A DNA stretch of 64,000 bases from an uncultured Roseicyclus sp. (GCA_947500415.1 CANMRT010000001.1:646982-710981); one strand, 5' to 3'. Shown: positions 6,877 through 15,832, numbered from the stretch's first letter. Program-made: numbers and translations. Notes: a model not told the origin generated them from the letters alone.

Positions 6877-9312
6877 ATGACAACAACCCGTCTTTCAGGT
6901 ACAGCAAGTCTACGCCCGATACGCTTTGGCTTCTTGGTCCGTCCAAGTGACAAGAAATCCGTCAGTCGCATCATGCGTTGGTCCACATGTCTTTGGGGTG
7001 GACGTTGCAACCCGATTATCCCGGTAGGTCGCTACCCCGCGCACTGGCGCTCCAGCGAGCCGTTTCTTCGCAAGCCAGACCGGGAAGTTGCACGAGACTA
7101 CATGCGCTTTTTTGAACCAGACATCATTGTTGAGGCGGAGTCAGGCTTAGCGGAGTCAATTGGCTTCGACGCTGTTTCTAACTCAAGTTTGGAATCGCAG
7201 CTTATCTCACTTGATGAACTCCACTCGAAGAAATGGACCGGCCATCGGATGGACCTATACGTTGGTCAATCTGTGGTCGACATATATCAAGCTGACTATG
7301 AGGCGCGGCATCAATTTGTTCTTCGTGAAGATGTGCCAGCACTTTTGTTCAAGGAAGATCGGCTGGCGCCACTTGTAGAGGCAATATTCGGCGCATTTCC
7401 GAGAGATAACGATGCAGACTATTTCAAGAAATTCTACGAAGACGCCTATTCTCCGAAGTTGGTAGCCGCGGGTCCGGATACATGGCTGTCGGTTTTTGAA
7501 GGTAAGGCAAAGCCGCCATTTTATCCAACCTTCTTGGACTTGGAAATTGAATCTCAGACTCGTATAAAATCGACGTTCTTCATATTTGATCACACCAAGA
7601 CGAGCGACTTGATCGATTATTGGAATACTCGGCTTTTTGAGACGCCTGTGTTCCCGGTTCCGCTGTACTGGTTGGACGAACTGAAAGGCTTTGTCTCGAA
7701 AACGATAAAATTCAATCATCGTCCGATCCCGAGCAACAGATTTGGGACGATGGTCACAAGCCAGGTGGTTTTCGCTCGAAGCGTCAAAGAGGAAGTAGCG
7801 AAGGCTGCCGTTGAAGTGTTCTTTTCCGATTGCCCCGAAGATTCCTTTTCCATTGGTCGCTCCACGCATCCTAAACACTCCGATGACTGGCATGGACCGA
7901 GATGTGAGCGTCACAGCGTCAAGTCAGAAGAGGCGAGATTATCGCTTGAAGTCGAAGGAGGATCAGTCTCGTTTCCCTTGCCGTATCCCAAGTTTTCCGG
8001 GAGATTTGGCGGCGGACGTTATCGCTGGGCAAATGTCGTCAATCTCAGCACACACGGTCCGAGTGACTTGGCACTCTGCTATCCCTCAAATATCGAGGAC
8101 CGCACCTTTCCGAACCTTGCGATGGGGCAACAGGGGCCGATTGTTTCCCGCGAAGGTTGGGTTCTTCTTGAACACTACCAGGAGAGCAGCGGCTATCTGC
8201 GAATAGACTCAGGTACAGATGCCATTTGTCGTTGGCTGAAGAAGAATGGAATTGAGGCTAAGCCCTCTTCCGCTGGTCGTATTGCGTCACAAATGGTTGA
8301 GAAGCTTGCATCCCTTCGTGCCGCCGACTTGATCGCGGACAAGAATACGGTCCAGCTTTTGAACAAGATGGCGATGCAGGAACGTGCAAGTAAATCGAAA
8401 TTTACGTCCAATACCAAGACATTTGAAGGTCGAACTGCAGATACCGGACGATGGCACGAACTCATAAAGAAGAGGGCGAAGAACTCCCTTCGCTTTCGAG
8501 TTTCACTTGAGCAGTTCACGAGCCGGGGTATCCTAAAGCTGGGTCTTGGGCTGAATTGCCCACACTGTACACACAGAAACTGGTACGGACTTGATAGAGT
8601 CGATTACGGCGTAACTTGCGAACGCTGTCTTAAGGAATTTTCCTATCCGCAGGGCAGCAAGGAGCCACGCTGGAAGTACCGTGTGACCGGGCCATTTTCT
8701 GTCCCAAACTTCGCTGAAGGTGCTTACGCTGTATCGCTTACGCTAACCACGTTTGCGAAGAGCCTATCTCCAGTTGGAGACATAGGCATGACCATGTCCA
8801 CCGGTTTGAACCTCAAGTGCGACGCATTCGAACGGGAGATTGATTTCGCCTTTTGGTACCGTAAAGAGCGAATGCTCAATCAAAAAAGTGAACCGCATTT
8901 TGTTGTTGGTGAAGCCAAGAGTTTTGCAGAGGAAGCGATCGAGAAGGGCGACCTTGAAGCGCTTCAAGCGGTGGCAAAAGAACTCCCTGGAACCGTATTG
9001 GTCGTATCAGTTTTGAAAGAGAACTTCTCAGAAAAAGAAAAGCGGCTGTTGGAGAAGCTGGTTCGTTGGGGTTGGGTATCGGTTGAAGGGCGCATGAGAG
9101 CACCTGTGATCATGCTGACAGGCGTTGAACTGTTCGCTGACTGGACGGTTGAAAAGTCATGGCAACAGAAAGGAGCTCCGTACCCGGCTGACGCTGACAT
9201 GAACGTATTTTCAGATTTGGAATTGTTTGCGATGGAGACGCAGCGCATTCATTTGGGGATGGATTACTATTCTCATCTTGAACAGAAATACAAGGCTGCG
9301 AAGCAAACCTAG
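6877..9312 (+). CDS. Large zinc-ribbon protein with C-terminal PD-(D/E)XK-like domain (811 aa)
   Basis: Start ATG at 6877. The N-terminus contains FGFLVRPSDKKS and a GGRCNPIIP loop, a motif I have the impression recurs in large uncharacterised defence-region proteins. The middle (residues about 130-520) is unassigned. Near residues 560-590 a zinc ribbon is visible: CPHC, then CERC 22-26 residues later. The C-terminal part has FEREIDFAFWYRK and later VVGEAKSF, compatible with the E...D...ExK core of a PD-(D/E)XK nuclease, then a helix-rich end. It is intact while its upstream partner is broken, and it sits between two tyrosine recombinases. I infer a role in DNA defence, but the protein is not a member of a named system that I can identify. 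Confidence 0.6.
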   Translation: MTTTRLSGTASLRPIRFGFLVRPSDKKSVSRIMRWSTCLWGGRCNPIIPVGRYPAHWRSSEPFLRKPDREVARDYMRFFEPDIIVEAESGLAESIGFDAVSNSSLESQLISLDELHSKKWTGHRMDLYVGQSVVDIYQADYEARHQFVLREDVPALLFKEDRLAPLVEAIFGAFPRDNDADYFKKFYEDAYSPKLVAAGPDTWLSVFEGKAKPPFYPTFLDLEIESQTRIKSTFFIFDHTKTSDLIDYWNTRLFETPVFPVPLYWLDELKGFVSKTIKFNHRPIPSNRFGTMVTSQVVFARSVKEEVAKAAVEVFFSDCPEDSFSIGRSTHPKHSDDWHGPRCERHSVKSEEARLSLEVEGGSVSFPLPYPKFSGRFGGGRYRWANVVNLSTHGPSDLALCYPSNIEDRTFPNLAMGQQGPIVSREGWVLLEHYQESSGYLRIDSGTDAICRWLKKNGIEAKPSSAGRIASQMVEKLASLRAADLIADKNTVQLLNKMAMQERASKSKFTSNTKTFEGRTADTGRWHELIKKRAKNSLRFRVSLEQFTSRGILKLGLGLNCPHCTHRNWYGLDRVDYGVTCERCLKEFSYPQGSKEPRWKYRVTGPFSVPNFAEGAYAVSLTLTTFAKSLSPVGDIGMTMSTGLNLKCDAFEREIDFAFWYRKERMLNQKSEPHFVVGEAKSFAEEAIEKGDLEALQAVAKELPGTVLVVSVLKENFSEKEKRLLEKLVRWGWVSVEGRMRAPVIMLTGVELFADWTVEKSWQQKGAPYPADADMNVFSDLELFAMETQRIHLGMDYYSHLEQKYKAAKQT

Positions 9313-9365
9313 GTTGGACTCAGGGTCAGCTTTTGACGTTTATTGGACAATTTCGTCGAGCAACA

Positions 9366-9404
9366 CGAACGTCAGCTATGGGCCGCCAGCGAAGACGGCC
9401 CGAA
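9366..9404. repeat. Dispersed intergenic repeat, copy 1 (fragment)
   Basis: CGAACGTCAGCTATGGGCCG followed by a short palindromic stretch resembles the copy at 17805 (GAACGGCAACTATGGGCCG). Such GC-rich elements with 'GTCGGCTTTGGGCCG'-like cores are scattered between genes in Rhodobacteraceae. It lies just after the large nuclease-like gene. Confidence 0.4.
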
Positions 9405-9408
9405 GTTG

Positions 9409-10041
9409 CTAGATTTCTATCGCCTCGGCGATTGCTAGCGCGTCCTCAAGTTCAACACCCAGGTACCGGACCGTGCTATCCATCTTGGTGTGTCCAAGCA
9501 AAAGCTGAACGGCCCGCAAGTTGCCTGTCTTCTTGTAGATCTGCGTAACCTTCGTTCGCCGCATCGAATGCGTGCCGTAAGCGCTCGCCTCTAATCCGAT
9601 CGATGTGACCCAATCGCGGACGATCCGCGCATACTGCCGGGTTGAAATGTGCAGGCGCTCATGGAAGCGGCCAGGCCAAAGATACTCAGAGCCGACCATG
9701 AGTTCATCCTCCATCCACTTTTCGACTGAAGCGCGAGTGCCCTCGGAAATCTCAAAGCGGACTGGTTTCTGATTCTTGCTTTGCAGGACAGAGGCGCGCT
9801 CTTTGATCTGGCCCGATGCTATCACGTCGACGACTTTCATCCTCACAAGATCACAACCGCGAAGCTTGCTGTCGATGGCCATGTTGAACAGCGCGAGATC
9901 GCGATGCTTCTCGGCCAATTCAAGTCGAACTCGGATTGCCCAGACATGTTTTGGCTTTAGCGGCCGTTTCTGCCCAACGATGCGGCCTTTGTTCCAGGCC
10001 GGGCGAAGTGCGCGAATGGCTGGTAGGTTTGGTGTTTCCAT
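9409..10041 (-). CDS. Tyrosine-type site-specific integrase (210 aa)
   Basis: The ATG at 10041 is chosen because GGAGG lies about 7 bases upstream; the frame is open further up but without a good site. Catalytic residues are all visible: Arg I in SKLRGCDLVR, beta-hairpin Lys in SKNQKPVRF, HSMRR for the HxxR box, LLGHTKMDST for box II and the Tyr nucleophile in VRYLGV. It is a short integrase with a minimal N-terminal arm-like segment, a type often found alone in accessory regions of alphaproteobacteria. It cuts and joins DNA through a 3'-phosphotyrosine. It could have mobilised the nuclease pair; no attachment site could be assigned. Confidence 0.9.
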   Translation of the reverse strand: METPNLPAIRALRPAWNKGRIVGQKRPLKPKHVWAIRVRLELAEKHRDLALFNMAIDSKLRGCDLVRMKVVDVIASGQIKERASVLQSKNQKPVRFEISEGTRASVEKWMEDELMVGSEYLWPGRFHERLHISTRQYARIVRDWVTSIGLEASAYGTHSMRRTKVTQIYKKTGNLRAVQLLLGHTKMDSTVRYLGVELEDALAIAEAIEI

Positions 10042-10181
10042 GACTGATCCTCCAATCCGCCATGCCCTCCCAAAGCGACAACCCGACGTTGACCGCAGCA
10101 CTCTACCACAAGATGCTGCGCCGCCTCCGGCGACCGCTTCGAGCTCATATTACCGGATGCTGCAATCTGCATGAACGACAG

Positions 10182-10625
10182 CTATGTGGAAGCAGCGCGA
10201 TTGCCGATGGCTTCACTGAAGCGGAGCAGATATCCGTCTGGATCAGCGACAGCGAACTGCAGAACGCCAAGGTCAAACTCTCCGACGCGATACCAACGTT
10301 CCTCTGGTGCAAGGGAAAGATCAACACCCGTTTGCTCCAGTCTCTGAACAAGAGGGGCTATTGATTTCGTTTGGATTTGCAGATTGACGCCGCGACCAAG
10401 AGGTCGTTCCAAAGGTGCCTGATCAGTCACCAAATTGCGCTCCAAGTTCGCTTGATAGAACATGACCTGAGCGCCCTCGAATTCCAAGAAGACGAAACCC
10501 TCGTCAGGACGCTGGAAGGCAATCTTGAATTCTAGGCAGTGGGTGTAGAATTCTAGACTTTCCCGCCAGTCCAAGACGGCAAATTCCGCTACCAGCGAAT
10601 TGATCTGGATTGGGTCGGTAGGCAT
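10182..10625 (-). CDS. VOC family (glyoxalase/bleomycin-resistance-like) protein
   Basis: 147 aa, the usual length for a single-chain VOC dimer subunit. The start ATG at 10625 opens MPTDPIQINSLVAEFAVLDW; beta-alpha-beta modules follow with SLEFYTHCLEFKIAFQRPDEG and the C-terminal FAVADPDGYLLRFSE, the family signature ending in the metal-ligand Glu position. It resembles bleomycin-binding members (dimeric, binding rather than catalysis) more than glyoxalase I, because a strong first metal ligand is not evident. Function could be drug sequestration, but that is an inference from the family. It is not in an operon with its neighbours. Confidence 0.8.
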   Translation of the reverse strand: MPTDPIQINSLVAEFAVLDWRESLEFYTHCLEFKIAFQRPDEGFVFLEFEGAQVMFYQANLERNLVTDQAPLERPLGRGVNLQIQTKSIAPLVQRLEQTGVDLSLAPEERWYRVGEFDLGVLQFAVADPDGYLLRFSEAIGNRAAST

Positions 10626-10720
10626 TGGATCAGACCAGTTACTTGCTCGGATTAAATGCGACGTTCTGCGACTAACCCTTAAAGCAGACGTTGACGTGCG
10701 TCGAGCGCACGGCAGGTAAG

Positions 10721-10836
10721 TCCCGCGAAGCAGCTGTTCGTCGCGAGTTAAACTTCGCAGTTGCAGCGAAAGTCGGCTCTGACGGGCCGCAGCGCGGCGT
10801 TCTTCGTTCCGAGCGAACGGCAGGTTTGGGCCGGGC
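10721..10836. repeat. Dispersed intergenic repeat, copy 2
   Basis: Contains GCAGTTGCAGCGAAAGTCGG, a GGGCCGCAGCGCGGCG palindrome-rich core and a terminal GGCAGGTTTGGGCCG. It resembles the copies at 15751 and 17222 (GCAGCGAA...GTC...GGGCCG). It sits directly behind the broken oxidoreductase gene. Confidence 0.45.
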
Positions 10837-11844
10837 CTATAAAATTTTCACGACGATCTTTCCTAGATGCCTGTTCGTTGCCATGTACGCATAGGCGTCC
10901 GAGACATCAGAGAGCGGGAAAGCGCGATCGATAACTGGCTTAAGCTCTCCACTGGCCCAGAGCGGACCCAGGAAGTCGACTGCTCTTCTGCGTCGGTCTG
11001 CATGATCCAGAAGGTGCTAAACCAAATGAAAGCCTTGGATTTTGATCCCTTTTGTCAGAATGGGATAGAAGGGAAGAGCTGGTATCTCACCTGACTGAAA
11101 CCCCATAAGGACCATCTTGCCCTCTGGAACCAATGCTTCGGCGGCGGGCGCGATCAAGTCTCCGATCACGGAGTCGCAAACAAGGTCCACACCCTTGCCG
11201 TTCGTGATCTCGTTCAGTCGCGCGCCGATATCCTCATCCTCTGTGACAATCACATGATCCGCGCCGGCTTTCTTGAGATCGGCAACTTTCTTCTTTGTTC
11301 TGGTGGTCGCGATGCTGCCCGAACCGATCTGCTTCAATATCTGGAAAGAAGCCGTGCCAACACTTGAACTCGCTCCGGTTATGACGACGGATCTGCGTAC
11401 CGCGTCGATTGGCATCTCGCCCGCTTGAACTATCATTCAGTAAGCTGTTGCGAAGGCCATCCAGAATGCAGCAGCATCCTCGAAACTGATACCTTCCGGA
11501 ATCCGTTCCAAAGCATTGGCTGGCACGTTAACAACTTCAGCCAGAGTGCCATATTTTGCCCAATCCATCATGGGCAACACGCAAACCCTGTCACCTTCGG
11601 CGAACTCTGACACACCAGAACCAACGTTGATAACTTCCCCAGCGCCTTCGGCACCCAGGGGTGCATTTGGGATTGGTGGCTCGACGAGATATTGGCCAGC
11701 GACATAAAGGATCTCTGCCCGATTGAGGCCTGCTGCACGCATGCGAATTTGCACTTCATCGGCCGCAGGTGGCGGAGCCGGCACATCGACTAGCTTGATT
11801 TTCTCGGGGCCTCCAAGCGTGTCAAATTGTGCGATGGTTGGCAT
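10837..11844 (-). pseudogene. Zinc-type/quinone oxidoreductase (MDR family) with two in-frame stops
   Basis: One frame runs from the ATG at 11844 (MPTIAQFDTLGGPEKIKLV) to a TAG at 10837, 335 residues, the normal length for an NADPH:quinone reductase-like MDR protein. The N-terminal GroES-like domain has AGLNRAE and GAEGAGEV. A TGA at 11437-11439 falls in ATAY-stop-MIVQAG. The Rossmann motif VVITGASSSVGTASF follows. A TAG at 11017-11019 falls in GFHLV-stop-HLLDHAD. The correct end, IDRAFPLSDVSDAYAYM...GKIVVKIL, follows in the same frame with no indel. Conservation outside the stops says the loss is recent. It is divergent from the LysR gene, which may have controlled it. Confidence 0.85.
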
Positions 11845-11947
11845 AGCCTGTCCTTCCGAAGCGAGTGCCCCCGCAAGACTACTGGTGCCTTTTCGCAAGA
11901 TCACGTAGCGTATTGGCATCTAGATGGTGCAAAAATGCGAGGTTAGT

Positions 11948-12814
11948 GTGGACTGGGAAGACATCAAAACGCTTTGCGCTGTCGTTCAGTACAAGACGGT
12001 TCGTGCCGCGGGGGAGGCGCTTGGTGTCCATCACACCACCGTTGGTCGAAGGATCGACTCGCTGGAAGAAAGCCTCGGTACGAGCCTGTTCAACCGCACC
12101 CCCGACGGGCTGCTTCTGACCTCTGCCGGGGAAAAGCTGTTCCAAGTCGCGCAGACGTTTGGCGAAGCGTTGATTGACGCTGAGCGGGGCATCGCAGGGC
12201 TAAACGACGAACTCGCCGGGCCGTTGACGGTCACGATGCCCGAGCCCTTGCTCAATGCTCTGTTCATGCCAGAGCTGCCCGTCTTCATCGCGCAACACCC
12301 ATCAATTGAGCTGCGCTTCGACACCTCCCTGTCGATGCGGGACGTCGCGCGGCGCGAAGCGGATTTTGCTGTCAGGCTCGACAACAATCCGCCCGACACC
12401 CTGGTGGGCAAGCGCCTTTACGCCTACACAGAGGCGGCCTATGCCACGCCCGACTATCTGTCGCGGGATCCCAAGACATATCGCTGGCTGGGTTGGGGGA
12501 CGGCAGCGCAGGGGGCGCCGGAGTGGGTGCGGACATCGGAGTTTCCGGACAACCCGATTTGGGGCGTCTTCCCGACCATTCCTGCGCAACACGCGGCGGC
12601 ACAGGAAGGCCTGGGGCTTGCGATCCTGCCGTGCTTGTTCGGTGACTCTGACCCGGATCTGCAACGCGCGGGCAAGAGGGCACCTGTGAAGAGCCGTGAC
12701 ATCTGGCTGCTGACCCATAACGACCTGCGCCAGACGGCGCGCGTTCAAGCGTTTATGGGCTTTGCCGAGTCAGTCCTGCGCAAACACAAAGCGCGTCTGA
12801 TTGGCGAGGCATAG
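11948..12814 (+). CDS. LysR family transcriptional regulator
   Basis: I prefer the GTG at 11948 (GTG GAC TGG GAA GAC) because GAGG lies 5 bases upstream; an ATG at 11924 is possible. The N-terminal winged helix-turn-helix is clear: IKTLCAVVQYKTVRAAGEAL, then HHTTVGRRIDSLEESLGTSLFNR. The C-terminal effector domain is shorter than usual and includes LGLAILPCLFG. HTH proteins with 'HHTTVGRRI' form a LysR branch common in roseobacters. It is divergent from the decayed oxidoreductase (104 bases between the starts) and upstream of the dehalogenase genes, so either may be its target. Confidence 0.88.
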   Translation: MDWEDIKTLCAVVQYKTVRAAGEALGVHHTTVGRRIDSLEESLGTSLFNRTPDGLLLTSAGEKLFQVAQTFGEALIDAERGIAGLNDELAGPLTVTMPEPLLNALFMPELPVFIAQHPSIELRFDTSLSMRDVARREADFAVRLDNNPPDTLVGKRLYAYTEAAYATPDYLSRDPKTYRWLGWGTAAQGAPEWVRTSEFPDNPIWGVFPTIPAQHAAAQEGLGLAILPCLFGDSDPDLQRAGKRAPVKSRDIWLLTHNDLRQTARVQAFMGFAESVLRKHKARLIGEA

Positions 12815-12920
12815 GACGCGCTGCGAAAAAGCACCATTTATCTGCGAACATACTCCGTGATGCTGCGAAATTGCGATGCTACCTCTGAGCCAACGCAACA
12901 GTTTTGGTTTGGAACCTCCC

Positions 12921-13865
12921 ATGCTCATGACATCGAACGACGTGCATCCGCGCATCAAGGAGCTTGGGCTTGAGGGGGAGTATCCTTTCGCGTCTCAGTT
13001 CATGCAGACGCCCATGGGCCGGATGCATTACCTCGACGAAGGGGATGAGAATGATCGCTCCGTGGTGCTTGCGGTGCATGGCAATCCCTCCTGGTCGTTT
13101 CTGTATCGCGCCTTGGTCAAGGGTTTGGCCGATGAGCGCCGCATCGTGGTGCCCGATCACATTGGCTTTGGTCTGTCTGACAAACCCGATGATGAAGCCG
13201 CCTACACGCTGAACGCCCACATCGATCATTTGGAGGCTCTGGTCCTGCAGCTTGATCTGAAGAACATCACGCTCGTGATGCAGGACTGGGGCGGGCCGAT
13301 TGGCCTGGGCGTCGCGACCCGTCATCCCAACCGGATCAAGGCGCTGGTGGTGATGAACACGTTTGGGTTTTACCCACCGGTCGACGGACTGGACCCGGAA
13401 AACTTGAGGCTGCCCGCGCCGCTCCTTATGATGCGGTCCCGAGGTCTGGGCGACTTTTTGGTGCGGCGCCTGGGCTTCTTCGAACGGCAGGTCATGACCA
13501 TGGCCACGGCGACCAAGCTTAAAGGTGCCGTCAGGCGGGCATACCGCGATATATTCCGAAGCGCCGCAGACCGCTCGGGCGTCATGGCGTTCCCGCGTAT
13601 GATCCCAACCAACACGGCCCATCCTGCGGCAAAGATCCTCCTTAGCGAGACGGGTCCCTATGTCGAACAGTTTGACGGCCCTGCACATATCTTCTGGGGC
13701 CTAAAGGACCCGCTGATCCCGATCGGGGCGTTGGCAGCCTGGAAGAAGCGTTTGCCCCAGGCCAGCGTTACCGAGTTCAAAACCGCACGGCATTATCTGC
13801 AAGACGATGAGCCCGAGGCCCTGGTGCGGGAGCTTCGCACTTTTTTGGCCACGAAGGCCGATTGA
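12921..13865 (+). CDS. Haloalkane dehalogenase-like alpha/beta hydrolase
   Basis: About 314 aa from the ATG at 12921 (an in-frame ATG at 12876 is possible). Visible elements: HGNPSWSFLYR (oxyanion region with the halide-binding Asn position), VMQDWGGPIG with Asp as nucleophile and the adjacent Trp, a cap domain with many Arg and Met, DPLIP for a catalytic-acid loop and ARHYLQDDEP for the catalytic His. Asp rather than Ser in the nucleophile elbow and the following Trp are hallmarks of haloalkane dehalogenases, which hydrolyse carbon-halogen bonds. It has no signal peptide, so it is cytoplasmic. Subfamily I or III is more likely than II. Substrate is unknown. Confidence 0.75.
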   Translation: MLMTSNDVHPRIKELGLEGEYPFASQFMQTPMGRMHYLDEGDENDRSVVLAVHGNPSWSFLYRALVKGLADERRIVVPDHIGFGLSDKPDDEAAYTLNAHIDHLEALVLQLDLKNITLVMQDWGGPIGLGVATRHPNRIKALVVMNTFGFYPPVDGLDPENLRLPAPLLMMRSRGLGDFLVRRLGFFERQVMTMATATKLKGAVRRAYRDIFRSAADRSGVMAFPRMIPTNTAHPAAKILLSETGPYVEQFDGPAHIFWGLKDPLIPIGALAAWKKRLPQASVTEFKTARHYLQDDEPEALVRELRTFLATKAD

Positions 13866-13899
13866 TCCACCACTCACCGAAAAAGAGAAGGAAACTAGG

Positions 13900-14916
13900 A
13901 TGACACTCAAGATGTCTCGTCGTTCCGTTCTAAAAGGGACCATTGCCTCAGTCGCCGCCGTGTCGGCGCTTCCTGTCGTGGCCGAGGGGTTTACCCCTTC
14001 CGCAGCCATGCCGTTCGAGAAAAAATTCGTCGAGGTGAACGGGTCCAACATGGCTTACGTCGATGAGGGCGATGGCCCGGTCGTCCTGTTCCTGCACGGA
14101 AACCCTACATCGTCCTATCTATGGCGAAACATTATTCCCTTCGTTCTCGACGACTATCTGACGGAGGCCACACACTTCCGGGCCATTGCCCCTGATCTGA
14201 TCGGCATGGGCGACAGTGACAAGCCCGAGATCGACTACACCTTCGCGGACCATGCGGGCTACCTCGACGGCTTCATCGAAGCCCTCGGGCTGCGCGATAT
14301 CACCTTGGTCATCCATGACTGGGGCTCGGTCCTAGGGATGCGATATGCGCGTTTGAATGAAAGCAACGTCACGGCGGTTGCCTTTATGGAGGCCGCCATT
14401 CCACCCGCCCTGCCTGCCCCCAGCCTCGAGGCGATGGGCGAGCCGAGTGCGCAGCTGTTCGGAATGTTGCGCTCACCCGTAGGAGAAGAGGCTGTCCTGC
14501 AAAACAACTTCTTTGTGGAGGAGGTGTTGGGCAGATTGGCCGTCGCAACGCCGCTGTCGCAAGAAGTGCTGGACCATTACCGCGCGCCGTTTCCAACGCC
14601 GGAAAGCCGCAGACCAACTCTCGTGTGGCCCCGGCAAGTTCCTATCGCTGGAGAGCCAGCGGACACCGCCGAAGTGATCACGGCCAATGGTGAATGGCTA
14701 TACTCATCGGACATACCCAAGCTGATGTTCCACGTCACGCCCGGTGCGCTGATGCCACCACCGGTCGTCGAGTACGTAAGGGCCCATGCGTCCAACCTGG
14801 AGGACGTCTTCCTCGGCCCTGGCGTGCACTTCGTCCAGGAAGATCACCCCGAAGCCATCGGCCTCGCCTTGCGGGATTGGCTTGATGGCTTGCCTGGCGG
14901 AGGCCTGGATCAATGA
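13900..14916 (+). CDS. Haloalkane dehalogenase, DhaA type, with Tat signal peptide
   Basis: 338 aa from the ATG at 13900 with AAGGAA upstream. The N-terminus reads MSRRSVLKG followed by a hydrophobic Ala/Val stretch ending near AEG, a twin-arginine signal; cytoplasmic dehalogenases normally lack one. The mature part closely follows DhaA/HLD-II: HGNPTSSYLWRN, APDLIGMGDSDKP, VIHDWGS with the Asp nucleophile and halide Trp, AFMEAAIPP with the Glu that acts as catalytic acid in this branch, and GVHFVQEDHP with the catalytic His. The fold, Asn-Asp-Glu-His set and length are intact, so an active periplasmic enzyme is expected. It overlaps the DUF1330 gene by 4 bases. Confidence 0.85.
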   Translation: MTLKMSRRSVLKGTIASVAAVSALPVVAEGFTPSAAMPFEKKFVEVNGSNMAYVDEGDGPVVLFLHGNPTSSYLWRNIIPFVLDDYLTEATHFRAIAPDLIGMGDSDKPEIDYTFADHAGYLDGFIEALGLRDITLVIHDWGSVLGMRYARLNESNVTAVAFMEAAIPPALPAPSLEAMGEPSAQLFGMLRSPVGEEAVLQNNFFVEEVLGRLAVATPLSQEVLDHYRAPFPTPESRRPTLVWPRQVPIAGEPADTAEVITANGEWLYSSDIPKLMFHVTPGALMPPPVVEYVRAHASNLEDVFLGPGVHFVQEDHPEAIGLALRDWLDGLPGGGLDQ

Positions 14917-15245
14917 CCGTCAATTCGCCCATATTCCTTGTCGCCACTCTGCACGTGAACGACATGGGGAACTTTCAGGCTGGCTATGTCGGCCCCTTGA
15001 AGGCCATCAACGAGCGTCATGGCGTCGAAACCATCGTAGCGACGCCCCAATTGACCGCGCTCGAAGGCACCGTCGCCGCCAACGTGGTCGCGCTCCTTCG
15101 GTTCCCTTCGCAAGTCGCGCTCGACGAGTGGTACGCCGACCCAGACTATCGCCCGCTGATCGAGGCCCGTCAGGCCGCCACCGATCAGACGACCTCATCC
15201 CTGATCGCATTGACGCCAAATGGCGTAGCACCCAACACCACATGA
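14913..15245 (+). CDS. DUF1330 domain protein
   Basis: 110 aa, starting at the ATG in ATGA that ends the dehalogenase gene, so translation is probably coupled. The family signature is clear: FQAGYVGPLKAINERHG near the N-terminus and LDEWYADPDYRPLIEARQAATD near residues 70-92. DUF1330 proteins are small ferredoxin-like-fold dimers of the dimeric alpha-beta barrel group; none is firmly assigned a reaction. Its operon position suggests help in handling the product of the dehalogenase or an unrelated stress role; only position supports this. Confidence 0.85.
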   Translation: MTVNSPIFLVATLHVNDMGNFQAGYVGPLKAINERHGVETIVATPQLTALEGTVAANVVALLRFPSQVALDEWYADPDYRPLIEARQAATDQTTSSLIALTPNGVAPNTT

Positions 15246-15257
15246 AAGACCAATGAT

Positions 15258-15656
15258 ATGAGCTTTGAACTTGCCCTGGTCGCGTTTGCGCTGGTCACCA
15301 TGACCGCGCTGACAATCGAGATCGCTTACGCCTATATCAGCCAAGGCTTCGGCTACGGCTTCTCCTCCAATCGTCCTATAGTGGACCGAGGCGCGCTTGG
15401 GCTACGCATCCAGCGCGCCTACCAAAACCAAGTTGAATCTGCGGCCTATATTGTCCCAGTTCTGGCCGGCAGTGTTTTTTTGGGCGTTACGGGTGATGGA
15501 CCAGCACTCGCTGCCGCAATCATTGTCTTCGGACGCGCCGCTTTTGTGTTTCTGTACTACACCGGCATTCACTTCATCCGCATTATTGGTTTTACCTGCG
15601 GCTCCCTCGGATCATTGTATTTGGCGTTTCAGTGCATCTTAGCTGTTACTGGATGA
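15258..15656 (+). CDS. MAPEG family membrane protein
   Basis: 132 aa with four hydrophobic segments (about residues 4-28, 60-80, 84-104 and 108-130). The MAPEG pattern R-x-x-RAYQNQVESAAYIVP lies just before the second segment. MAPEG proteins are trimeric membrane enzymes related to glutathione S-transferases and glutathione peroxidases. It follows DUF1330 after 12 bases and closes the dehalogenase operon, so glutathione-based detoxification of a halogenated or peroxide-like compound is a plausible role. The exact reaction cannot be assigned. Confidence 0.8.
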   Translation: MSFELALVAFALVTMTALTIEIAYAYISQGFGYGFSSNRPIVDRGALGLRIQRAYQNQVESAAYIVPVLAGSVFLGVTGDGPALAAAIIVFGRAAFVFLYYTGIHFIRIIGFTCGSLGSLYLAFQCILAVTG

Positions 15657-15750
15657 ACCTCGCTGCTGGCCGGACCTACGAGCGTTTCCGAGAGAGGGAG
15701 TTGTGGTTGGCCATTTATACCTGCCTTACAAGATTCAAATGAGTTCGCGG

Positions 15751-15832
15751 TCGCAGCGAATGTCCGGAATGAGGGCTGCGGCTGCAAAAACTAAGTTGCC
15801 TGCTCAATGTCGGCTTAGGGCCGCTTGACCTT
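15751..15832. repeat. Dispersed intergenic repeat, copy 3
   Basis: CAGCGAATGTCCGGAATG at 15754-15771 is identical over 18 bases to 17225-17242. It continues with GGCTGCGGCTGCA and ends with TCGGCTTAGGGCCGC. The rest of the 333-base gap between the MAPEG gene and the next start (15657-15990) shows nothing recognisable. Confidence 0.6.

Noticed and set aside
12921-13865. Epoxide hydrolase instead of dehalogenase
   Set aside because: The Asp nucleophile is shared with epoxide hydrolases, but the Trp directly after it and the HGNP oxyanion loop with Asn favour a dehalogenase; cap tyrosines of epoxide hydrolases were not evident. The call is kept at moderate confidence.
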